Assembly: GCA_041739465.1 (NCBI GenBank)
Contig: JBGSNX010000036.1
Span: 1 to 35,045, forward strand
From: BOKV01 sp041739465
GTDB lineage: Bacteria; Pseudomonadota; Alphaproteobacteria; Rhizobiales; Rhizobiaceae
DNA: 35,045 nt
Direction: 5' to 3'
The notes below the pieces were generated by a model. That model was given only the letters and a program-made list of their open reading frames with translations. It was not told the DNA's origin and made no database searches. Each line of letters opens with the position of its first letter. The first letter of the stretch is position 1. This document shows, piece by piece, positions 1 through 6,710 of this stretch. Position numbers and translations under genes: made by a program.

Positions 1-2
1 TC

Positions 3-473
3 AAGGCGCAAATGCCGCGTCCTGTTTCTGGCAATGGAATGGCTGCGCAATACACATCGCAGCCAGCGCCTCAGGCTTCATTCCAGCAAACGCCAGTTCA
101 GCAACCAGTTTCACAGCAAAAGCCTGTCACGGCACCTCAGCCAAACCCTGCGCCGGTGCAGGCATCGCGCCCCGTGGCCCCGCAGCCCGTTGCAGCAAGG
201 CAAGAACCGGCAGCGCCTGTTTCATATTCACCACCTGCAGCGCCCAAAGTGGACGCGGAGCTTTCTGCATTTCGCGATGCACTGGTTTCGCCGTCAACGG
301 TTCAAAAAGTTGACCAGTCCATCGACCGCTTGCGTGCGGCGGTAGCCGACAACACGTCTGCGAAGGTCGAAGCTGTGCTCCGCCCGATGCTGCGTGAATG
401 GCTCGACCAGAACCTGCCGGGCATGGTCGAGCGGCTGGTGCGCGAAGAAATCGAAAAGATCGCCCGCAACTGA
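3..473 (+). CDS. popZ: PopZ-like polar organizing protein (DUF2497), C-terminal part, cut by window edge
   Basis: The frame is open to the left edge, so the true start lies outside the window. About the first 75 visible residues are a Pro/Gln/Ala-rich, low-complexity stretch that should be disordered. The last 65 or so form the conserved helical domain of the DUF2497/PopZ family, with the recognisable LRPMLREWLDQNLPG and VERLVREEIEKIAR segments at the extreme C-terminus. In this family the C-terminal helices drive self-assembly into a matrix at the cell pole, which anchors the ParB-parS centromere complex and recruits polar regulators. The gene lies just upstream of valS in many Hyphomicrobiales; here one minus-strand gene separates them. 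The visible linker is not strongly acidic, unlike that of Caulobacter PopZ. The family call is firm; the role in this organism is inferred. Confidence 0.85.
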   Translation, partial: KAQMPRPVSGNGMAAQYTSQPAPQASFQQTPVQQPVSQQKPVTAPQPNPAPVQASRPVAPQPVAARQEPAAPVSYSPPAAPKVDAELSAFRDALVSPSTVQKVDQSIDRLRAAVADNTSAKVEAVLRPMLREWLDQNLPGMVERLVREEIEKIARN

Positions 474-478
474 CTTGG

Positions 479-1249
479 TCAGGAACTGGTTATCGAGCGC
501 ACATGCTTGAGCCAGTTGCCCAGAACCCTCGTTCGGAGCTTGGGCTCGTTGACGAAATCGTCGACTTCATGTGGGAAATTCACGATCAAACTTGGCGATT
601 CGTGAATGGTCTTGTCGCCGTCGAACCATTTTTTCATTTCATCCAGCGGCGTTTCGGGGTGAAACTGGAAGCCCAGATAATCGACCCCGTTGCTTCGATA
701 CTCCATCGCCTGCACTTCGCTGACCGCATTTGCGGCCAGCAGCACAGCGCCCTCCGGCAGTTTTGTCACATGGTCGCGATGCCAGCACGGAGAATGGAAC
801 CGCTGTGGCATCCCTGCGAAAAGTTGGTGGACAAGGCCTTGGGGCGTGAGCTCAATATCAAGGGCCAATCCGATTTCACTGCCGCGATGGTTGGGTTCAA
901 CCTTGCCACCAAGCACGGCGGCGGCAGTTTGCAGACCCCAGCATGAACCAAGCACCGGTTTGCCGGTTTTCAGCACCTTTTCCAGAAACTCAAGATAGGG
1001 CTCGGTGCCCGGATCACCCGCAGTTTGGGGGATGGCAGAACCTGTCTGGACAAATCCTTCATAATTTTCGAGGCGGTCAATGCCGTTTTCGCGATGCTTT
1101 GCAAAGGGATAGGCGAATTCATACTCGAAATCAGGCTCATGAATTGCCAGTGCATCGCGATATCCATGGCAGGAAATCTCAAAACCGCGTGCGATGGTGT
1201 CTGCGATGATCGGCTCGGAATTGCCTTCGATGACCAAAATGCGTGCCAT
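479..1249 (-). CDS. Class I glutamine amidotransferase-like protein (GMP synthase GATase-like)
   Basis: The product is 256 residues if translation begins at the ATG complementary to 1247-1249. I prefer this to the longer frame starting at 1312 because MARILVIEGN is where homology to the fold begins (first beta strand). The catalytic triad of class I GATases is visible: nucleophile Cys103 in GSCWG, and His197 with Glu199 in FHPE. The central PCWHRDHV segment resembles stand-alone GATase proteins related to the GuaA amidotransferase domain. These hydrolyse glutamine, or act on gamma-glutamyl compounds; the substrate cannot be read from sequence. The gene converges with popZ, with only 5 bases between the stop codons, and is divergent from valS. 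Family confident, specific reaction unknown. Confidence 0.8.
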   Translation of the reverse strand: MARILVIEGNSEPIIADTIARGFEISCHGYRDALAIHEPDFEYEFAYPFAKHRENGIDRLENYEGFVQTGSAIPQTAGDPGTEPYLEFLEKVLKTGKPVLGSCWGLQTAAAVLGGKVEPNHRGSEIGLALDIELTPQGLVHQLFAGMPQRFHSPCWHRDHVTKLPEGAVLLAANAVSEVQAMEYRSNGVDYLGFQFHPETPLDEMKKWFDGDKTIHESPSLIVNFPHEVDDFVNEPKLRTRVLGNWLKHVRSITSS

Positions 1250-1370
1250 GCGTCCCAACCTCGGTGCAAACGCACAAAATTGAGTGCGGCGCGTTGACTG
1301 TTTTTCAGCCATTGGCTTTACAACGCTTTGCGCCTAACAAAAAGCCTGTGCAGTTTCCCGGACAAAAACC

Positions 1371-4271
1371 ATGCTTGAAAAAAACTACGACGCCGCGACG
1401 GTAGAGCCGCGCATTGCCGAACAATGGGACGCAGCCAACGCGTTTGCCGCTGGCGCTGGCGCATTGCCGGGCGCCGAAAGCTTCACGATCGTCATTCCAC
1501 CGCCCAATGTGACCGGCTCTTTGCACATGGGCCATGCGCTCAACAACACCTTGCAGGACATTCTGGTTCGCTTTGAGCGGATGCGCGGGAAGGACGTGCT
1601 GTGGCAACCGGGCATGGACCATGCCGGCATTGCTACGCAAATGGTTGTCGAGCGACAACTTGCTGATCGGCAATTGCCAGACCGGCGGGCCATGGGGCGC
1701 GAGAAGTTCGTTGAACGCATCTGGGAATGGAAGGCTGAATCGGGCGGCATGATCTTCAACCAGTTGAAGCGGCTTGGCGCTTCCTGTGATTGGTCGCGCG
1801 AGCGCTTCACCATGGATGAAGGGCTTTCGCGCGCCGTCATCGAGGTGTTTGTCCAGCTGTACAAGGAAGGGCTGATCTACCGGGGCAAACGGCTCGTCAA
1901 CTGGGACTCGAAATTCCAGACTGCAATCTCTGATCTGGAAGTCGAGAATGTCGAAGTCGACGGCTTCATGTGGCATTTCAAATATCCGCTGGCCGATAGC
2001 CAGACCTATGAGCATGTCGAGAAGGATTGAGATGGCAATGTGACGCTGCGCGAGACGCGCGACTATATTTCCATTGCGACCACACGACCCGAAACCATGC
2101 TTGGTGATGGCGCTGTCGCGGTAAACCCGTCTGACGAACGTTACGCGTCACTCATCGGCAAATTGTGCGAGATACCGGTTGGGCCCAAGGCACAGCGCAG
2201 GTTGATCCCCATCATTGTCGACGAATATCCTGATCCCGAATTTGGCTCTGGCGCAGTCAAGATTACCGGCGCGCATGATTTCAACGATTACGAGGTCGCC
2301 CGCCGCAACCACATTCCGCTGTATCGGCTGATGGATGTTACCGGCTCGATGCGGGATGACGGGGCAGACTATTCGCAATGCGCAAATGCAGCGATGGAAA
2401 TCGTCAGGTCGGGCGTTTTGCCAGACGAGAACACGGTTGATGAGATTAATCTTGTGCCTGATGCCTATCGCGGTCTGGACAGGTTCGAGGCGCGCAAGCG
2501 CATTGTTGCAGACATTACGGCTGAGGGCCTTGCGGTCACGGTTGTTGACGGCGAGGGCAACGCCGTTCCCTTCGTTGAAGCCAAGAAGATCATGCAGCCG
2601 TTCGGCGACCGCTCGGGCGTTGTCATCGAACCGATGCTGACCGATCAGTGGTTTGCCGATACGGCGACGCTGGCTGGGCCTGCCATTGCAAGCGTGCGCG
2701 AAGGCCGCACGGATTTTGTGCCCAAAAACTGGGAGAACACCTATTTTCAATGGATGGAGAACATCCAGCCTTGGTGCATTTCGCGCCAATTGTGGTGGGG
2801 ACACCAGATTCCGGCCTGGTACGGGCCTGACGGCACGGTGTTCGTTGAGAAAGACGAGGAAGCAGCGCTGTCTGCTGCAATCCAGCATTACATCGCCCAT
2901 GAAGGGCCATGGAAAGCCTGGGTCGAGGAGAAGCTTGAAGAGTTCAAGCCGGGCGAGATCTTGACCCGCGATCCGGACGTGCTCGACACCTGGTTTTCAT
3001 CGGCCTTGTGGCCATTCTCAACACTTGGCTGGCCAGACAAGACGCCGGAACTGGAGCGCTATTATCCAACTTCGGTGCTGGTGACGGGCTTTGACATCAT
3101 CTTTTTCTGGGTCGCCCGGATGATGATGATGGGCAAGCATTTCATGGGCGATGAGCCGTTCCACACGGTCTATGTGCAAGCGCTGGGTCGCGCCAAGCAC
3201 GGCGCCAAGATGTCAAAGTCCAAGGGCAATGTCATCGATCCATTGGAACTGATCGGCGAATATGGAGCCGACGCGCTTCGTTTCACGCTTGCCATTCTGG
3301 CGGCACAGGGCAGGGACGTGAAGCTCGACCCGGCGCGCATTGCGGGATACCGCAATTTCGGCACCAAGCTGTGGAATGCCACCCGTTTTGCACAAATGAA
3401 CGGAGTGGCGCGCGCACGCGATTTCAATCCGGCCTCGGTGGAATTGACCCTCAACCGCTGGATGGTCACCGAATTGGCCAGGGCCACGTCCGACATCACC
3501 ACAGCGATTGAAAAGTGCCGGTTCAACGATGCCGCAGGCGCTGCATATAAGTTCGTGTGGAACACGCTTTGCGACTGGTATCTGGAACTTCTCAAACCGG
3601 TTTTTCTGGGCAGCGACGAAAATGCCAAGGCCGAAAGCCAGGCCTGCGCTGCGCACATTCTGGACGAGACCTTCAAACTGCTGCATCCGTTCATGCCGTT
3701 CATGACCGAGGAATTGTGGCAGGCGACTGCGGGCGAAACGCCGCGCGGCAGCCTTTTGTGCCATGCGCATTGGCCGGTTCCGGCCATCGCCGATGATCTG
3801 GCGGCGGACGAAATCAATTGGCTGATTTCGCTGGTTACCGACCTTCGATCAGTGCGGGCGGAAATGAACATCAAACCCGGCCTGATGCTGCCAATGGTGG
3901 TGGCCGGTGCAGATGCCACGACCAGAGCGCGGCTTGAAATCCATGGCGCGGCGATCACGCGGCTTGCGCGGGTTGATCCCATTGCCCTTGCCGATGCTGC
4001 GCCAGCCAACTCGGCACAGATCGTGGTGGGTGAAGCCACGGCCTGCCTGCCGCTGGAAGGCATTGTCGACCTTTCGGCGGAGCGCACGCGTCTTGCCAAG
4101 GAAATCAAGCGGCTGGAAGGGGAAGTGAAGCGCCTCGATGGCAAGCTATCCAATGCCAAGTTCGTTGCCAACGCGCCCGAGGAGGTCGTCGAGGAAGAGC
4201 GCGAAAAGCTGTCAGGTTACACGGCGGAACTGGAGCGCAACCGCAAGGCATATGAACGCGTCGCGGGGTAG
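1371..4271 (+). pseudogene. valS: Valyl-tRNA synthetase interrupted by one in-frame TGA (codon 220)
   Basis: ValRS attaches valine to tRNA-Val and edits mischarged threonine. One continuous frame covers the whole enzyme except for TGA at 2028-2030. Codons 1-219 hold the N-terminal Rossmann part with the HIGH-type motif HMGH (codons 52-55). After the TGA come the CP1 editing region with TTRPET (codons 237-242), the KMSKS motif (codons 613-617), the anticodon-binding domain and the C-terminal Leu/Arg/Lys-rich coiled coil. Total length, about 966 codons, suits an alphaproteobacterial ValRS. The stop lies in a surface-type loop reading YEHVEKD-stop-DGNVTL, a place where homologs simply continue. 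A GTG at 2040 could restart translation in frame and would give 743 residues lacking HMGH. Sequencing error, recent nonsense mutation or readthrough are all possible. No frameshift is involved. The gene ends 5 bases from the convergent ppk2. Confidence 0.92.
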
Positions 4272-4276
4272 CCGTG

Positions 4277-5269
4277 TCAGGGCGCAACCACCTTGCGCAG
4301 TTCGGGATGCAGCGCCTTGTCAATGATGTGCTGGTCGCGACCAATGACATGGCTGGCGTGGCCGACAAGCAGCGGGTCGGGTTGGCCAACCACCTGTTCA
4401 TCACGGCCCGGATAGGGCATTGAACGCAGGAAATGCATCATGCAGTTCAGCCTTGCCCTCTTTTTGTCGTCCGACTTGATGACGGTCCAGGGCGCGTCGG
4501 CAGTGTCGGTGTAGAAGAACATCGCCTCCTTGGCCTCGGTATAATCGTCCCATTTGTCGAGCGAAGCGCGGTCAATCGGTGACAATTTCCATTGCTTCAG
4601 CGGATCCACCTCGCGCTCATGGAAACGGCGCATTTGTTCTGCGCGGGTGACAGAGAACCAGTATTTGAACAGTCGAATGCCGGAACGCGTGAGCATGCGC
4701 TCGAGCTCAGGCGTCTGGCGCATGAATTCAAGGTAATCCGGCGGTGAGCAAAATCCCATGACCCGCTCGACGCCGGCGCGGTTGTACCAGGAGCGGTCGA
4801 ACATGACGATCTCGCCCGCTGATGGCAGGTGCGCGACATAGCGCTGGTAGTACCATTGGGTCTTTTCAAGATCGGTCGGTTTGGAAAGGGCAACCACTCG
4901 CGCAGTCCGCGGATTGAGATGCTCGGTGAAACGCTTGATGGTGCCGCCCTTGCCGGCGGCGTCGCGCCCTTCGAACAGGATGACGATGCGCTGTCCGGTT
5001 TGTTCAACCCAATGCTGCGCCTTCAGCAATTCGACCTGCAACAAGGCCTTGTGGGCCTCATAGGCCTCAAAAGCGATCTTGTTCTTGTAGGGGTAGTTAC
5101 TCTGGTCAAAGGCGCGGGGAACGATCGGGACGCTTGGTGGAGCTTCATTTGCCGAGTGGTTGGCGGCGGACACCTGGCTGTCGAATGTTTGTTCGGCACT
5201 GGCTGGCTTCGTTGCGCCATTTCCTGCAACTTTTGGCTCCGCGTTGCCTTGCAGCTTTTTGTTGTTCAT
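4277..5269 (-). CDS. ppk2: Polyphosphate kinase 2 family protein
   Basis: PPK2 enzymes move phosphate between polyphosphate and nucleotides, usually making GTP or ATP from polyphosphate. The 330-residue product has a Walker A-like GRDAAGKGG (101-109) preceded by the RIVILFE strand, and the PPK2 lid/Walker B segment DRSWYNRAGVE (158-168). The family-typical KYWFSV and KWDDYTEAKEAMFFYTDT stretches follow. Roughly the first 55 residues are low-complexity and Ala/Asn-rich and not part of the fold. I chose the ATG at 5269 because a GGGAGGA Shine-Dalgarno sits about 9 bases upstream and the residues before it show no family similarity. It is a single-domain PPK2. The gene is convergent with valS and is last in a row of four minus-strand stress-type genes. 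Nucleotide preference cannot be told from sequence alone. Confidence 0.93.
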   Translation of the reverse strand: MNNKKLQGNAEPKVAGNGATKPASAEQTFDSQVSAANHSANEAPPSVPIVPRAFDQSNYPYKNKIAFEAYEAHKALLQVELLKAQHWVEQTGQRIVILFEGRDAAGKGGTIKRFTEHLNPRTARVVALSKPTDLEKTQWYYQRYVAHLPSAGEIVMFDRSWYNRAGVERVMGFCSPPDYLEFMRQTPELERMLTRSGIRLFKYWFSVTRAEQMRRFHEREVDPLKQWKLSPIDRASLDKWDDYTEAKEAMFFYTDTADAPWTVIKSDDKKRARLNCMMHFLRSMPYPGRDEQVVGQPDPLLVGHASHVIGRDQHIIDKALHPELRKVVAP

Positions 5270-5373
5270 GAATCCATCCTCCCCGTTGTCGTAAAGCGGG
5301 AAAGGATAATTGCGCAGCGTCAGGTTTGCATTGATTGAAGTCAAAGGAGAAAAGGCGGATTTTCAATGCTTTT

Positions 5374-5399
5374 CGGGGTCGCAAATTGCCGCGACCCCG
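5374..5399. repeat. Perfect 9-bp stem hairpin between glsB-like gene and ppk2
   Basis: CGGGGTCGC (5374-5382) pairs perfectly with GCGACCCCG (5391-5399) around an 8-base loop. It lies between two minus-strand genes. Read on the minus strand it is followed by AAAAG rather than a T-run, so it is not a classical intrinsic terminator in the direction that would matter. On the plus strand a weak ATTTAT follows. A 3'-end stabiliser for the upstream transcript or a Rho-assisted stop are possible. Confidence 0.6.
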
Positions 5400-5406
5400 A
5401 TTTATC

Positions 5407-5655
5407 TCAGGCACGGCGTCTTGCCACACCGATGACCAACAGAAAAAGGACTGCGCCGATTGTGGAGACAATGATTTGTCCGATCAATGTAGGCTCGGTC
5501 ATGATGCCTGTGCGCGGCAAAAGGAAGTTGCCTATGGCTGCGCCGACTATGCCAACAATGATGTTGCCGATGATGCCAAAGCCGTAGCCCTTGACAATTA
5601 TGCCAGCGAGCAGTCCGGCAACTGCTCCAATTATAAGCCAAACGATGAATGACAT
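5407..5655 (-). CDS. GlsB/YeaQ/YmgE family stress-response membrane protein
   Basis: This 82-residue, strongly hydrophobic protein has three glycine-rich membrane segments: about residues 3-22 (FIVWLIIGAVAGLLAGIIVKG), 27-47 (IIGNIIVGIVGAAIGNFLLP) and 58-78. The GLLAGIIVKGYGFGIIGNIIVGIVGAAIG pattern, broken here by its glycines, is diagnostic of the transglycosylase-associated (YeaQ/GlsB) family, whose name is historical and whose members are not proven glycosylases. They sit in the inner membrane and are induced by stress in several bacteria. AAGGAAAGGG lies just upstream of the ATG. Neighbours on the same strand are other stress-associated genes (DUF892, CsbD, PPK2), which fits a stress role. 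The mechanism is unknown. Confidence 0.88.
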   Translation of the reverse strand: MSFIVWLIIGAVAGLLAGIIVKGYGFGIIGNIIVGIVGAAIGNFLLPRTGIMTEPTLIGQIIVSTIGAVLFLLVIGVARRRA

Positions 5656-5715
5656 GGGGTTTCCCTTTCCTTGTCAGATTTGTGGATGGTTGAGGTGTTC
5701 GAGAGCCACGCCAGC

Positions 5716-6195
5716 CTATGCTGCGCGGGTGTTGATGGCGGTGACAGCAAGGCCCGTAAGCTTGTTGTTGCAAGCCTTTTCCTGGTCGAGGATACGGGAC
5801 AGGATTTCGTGGGCCTCGGGGTTTGAGAGTTGTTTTGCCCATTCGCGCAGCGCACCATAGCGCGCGATTTCATAGTGTTCGATCGCCTGGCAAGCGGCGA
5901 TGAGCGCGATGTCACGGGCGATGTCCGTTTTGGCTTCTGCAATGATGCCCGAAGTCTCCTTGACCAGGCCATCAATGGCATCGCATTTCTCGCCCGCAGG
6001 CTTGGCATCAATGGACCGAAAGACTTCCTTGAGCAGGACCACATGTCCGTTGGTTTCTTCGATGTGCTCCATGACATGCTTTTTCAGCTTTGGGCTGGCG
6101 GCTTCTGCAACTTTCGGCAGTGCTTTCAGCAAAGCCTTTTCGGCGTAGTAAATGTCTTTCAGGGTGTGATGAAAGACGTCAGACAGGGTGTTCAT
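5716..6195 (-). CDS. DUF892 / YciE-type ferritin-like protein
   Basis: The 159-residue product starts MNTLSDVFHHTLKDIYYAEKALLKALPK, the hallmark N-terminus of the DUF892 (YciE/YciF) family, given here in two overlapping halves of the first helix pair. These proteins form a ferritin-like four-helix bundle. Candidate metal ligands are the Glu of YYAEKAL, the Glu/His pair in HVMEHIEETNGH, and the later EHYEIARY and LDQEKACNN segments. The metal and reaction have not been settled for the family; a stress or oxidative-protection role is assumed. The ATG at 6195 is preferred because GGAG lies about 7 bases upstream, and the 50 residues of open frame before it cross a perfect palindrome and show no family similarity. 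The gene follows csbD on the same strand after 146 bases. Confidence 0.9.
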   Translation of the reverse strand: MNTLSDVFHHTLKDIYYAEKALLKALPKVAEAASPKLKKHVMEHIEETNGHVVLLKEVFRSIDAKPAGEKCDAIDGLVKETSGIIAEAKTDIARDIALIAACQAIEHYEIARYGALREWAKQLSNPEAHEILSRILDQEKACNNKLTGLAVTAINTRAA

Positions 6196-6265
6196 TGGGG
6201 TTCTCCGAGCGTTGTCGATGGATTGGGTTCCAGCGTGTGGGCTTTGAAACCGAACGCAGCTGGCG

Positions 6266-6296
6266 ACCCGTTTGGCGGTCAGACCGCCAAACGGGT
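6266..6296. repeat. 31-bp near-perfect palindrome (15-bp arms, 1-base centre)
   Basis: ACCCGTTTGGCGGTC (6266-6280) and GACCGCCAAACGGGT (6282-6296) are perfect inverted copies around a single A. It lies between csbD and the DUF892 gene, both on the minus strand. No T-run follows on either side. As RNA it would give a very stable hairpin; as DNA it is a symmetric target. A smaller hairpin (8-bp stem CGTTTTGA/TCAAAACG at 6309-6333) lies next to it on the csbD side. Confidence 0.8.
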
Positions 6297-6308
6297 TGCA
6301 CTCGTCAA

Positions 6309-6333
6309 CGTTTTGAGGGGGGTGTTCAAAACG
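6309..6333. repeat. 8-bp stem hairpin just downstream of csbD-like gene
   Basis: CGTTTTGA (6309-6316) and TCAAAACG (6326-6333) are perfect inverted copies flanking a 9-base loop that is G-rich on the plus strand. It starts 9 bases past the csbD stop in the direction of csbD transcription and is followed by the 31-bp palindrome. The position suggests a 3'-end element of the csbD transcript, but no U-tract follows. Confidence 0.5.
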
Positions 6334-6341
6334 CCAAGGTG

Positions 6342-6539
6342 TCACATGCGGTCAAAGAATTCATCAACCTGCCTGTTCGCTTCTTCTTTCGTCACGCCGT
6401 AGCGTTCCTGTATTTTTCCGGCAAGTTGATCGCGCTTTCCAGCAACCATCATGATTTCATCGTCTGTGAGCTCGCCCCATTTTTCCTTGACGGCTCCGGT
6501 CATCTGTTTCCATTTTCCAGCAATTTCATCCCAGTTCAT
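6342..6539 (-). CDS. CsbD family stress protein
   Basis: A 65-residue, highly charged small protein that matches the CsbD family along its whole length. The N-terminal MNWDEIAGKWKQMTGAVKEKWG is followed by LTDDEIMMVAGKRDQLAGKIQ and a C-terminal YGVTKEEANRQVDEF segment. CsbD was first described as a general-stress (sigma-B) gene product in Bacillus; homologs are widespread in alphaproteobacteria and their biochemical role is unknown. I start at the ATG at 6539 because AGGAG sits 8 bases upstream and the family begins with MNWD; the frame extends ten residues further with no support. It is the first gene of the four-gene minus-strand stress row and lies head to head with the Crp/Fnr-type gene, sharing a 170-base intergenic region that carries inverted repeats. 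Confidence 0.92.
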   Translation of the reverse strand: MNWDEIAGKWKQMTGAVKEKWGELTDDEIMMVAGKRDQLAGKIQERYGVTKEEANRQVDEFFDRM

Positions 6540-6561
6540 GGATAGCTCCTGATTTTCAAAG

Positions 6562-6602
6562 TTGATCATCTATCAAGCTTGACGATTTTCTTGTCTCGTC
6601 AA
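6562..6602. promoter_or_regulatory. Cluster of inverted repeats between csbD and the Crp/Fnr-type gene
   Basis: Three overlapping symmetries are visible: TTGAT-N5-ATCAA (6562-6576), the perfect 10-bp palindrome TCAAGCTTGA (6573-6582), and TTGACGA-N10-TCGTCAA (6579-6602). They lie 23-63 bases upstream of the csbD start codon, where a promoter or operator would be. The first resembles an FNR-type box but has a 5-base instead of the usual 4-base spacer. A DNA-binding site for the divergent regulator is a reasonable guess, not shown. Confidence 0.45.
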
Positions 6603-6710
6603 ACTGTGCTTGATGTTCATTGATTTAGGCACTGCCGCGAAAGCCTGATATGTTCCAAGACATAGCTGGCAAATTTATTTGGTTGGCTTGGCAATCGAGA
6701 CGACACATTG

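Noticed and set aside
2028..2030. TGA read as tryptophan or selenocysteine in valS
   Set aside because: TGA ends many genes in this window and TGG serves for Trp throughout, so the code is standard; ValRS has no selenocysteine site and I see no SECIS-like reason to invoke one.
5270..5344. Longer N-terminus for PPK2 (frame open to 5344)
   Set aside because: The extra 25 residues have no similarity and the strong ribosome-binding site serves ATG 5269.
6562..6576. FNR box upstream of csbD
   Set aside because: The half-sites match TTGAT/ATCAA but the spacer is 5 rather than 4 bases, and the local Crp/Fnr protein lacks the FNR recognition residues; kept only as an inverted repeat.
6632..6656. 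EcfG-type general stress promoter for csbD (GGAAC-N16/17-CGTT)
   Set aside because: GGAAC is present on the minus strand at 6652-6656, but the downstream element reads CAGT rather than CGTT.
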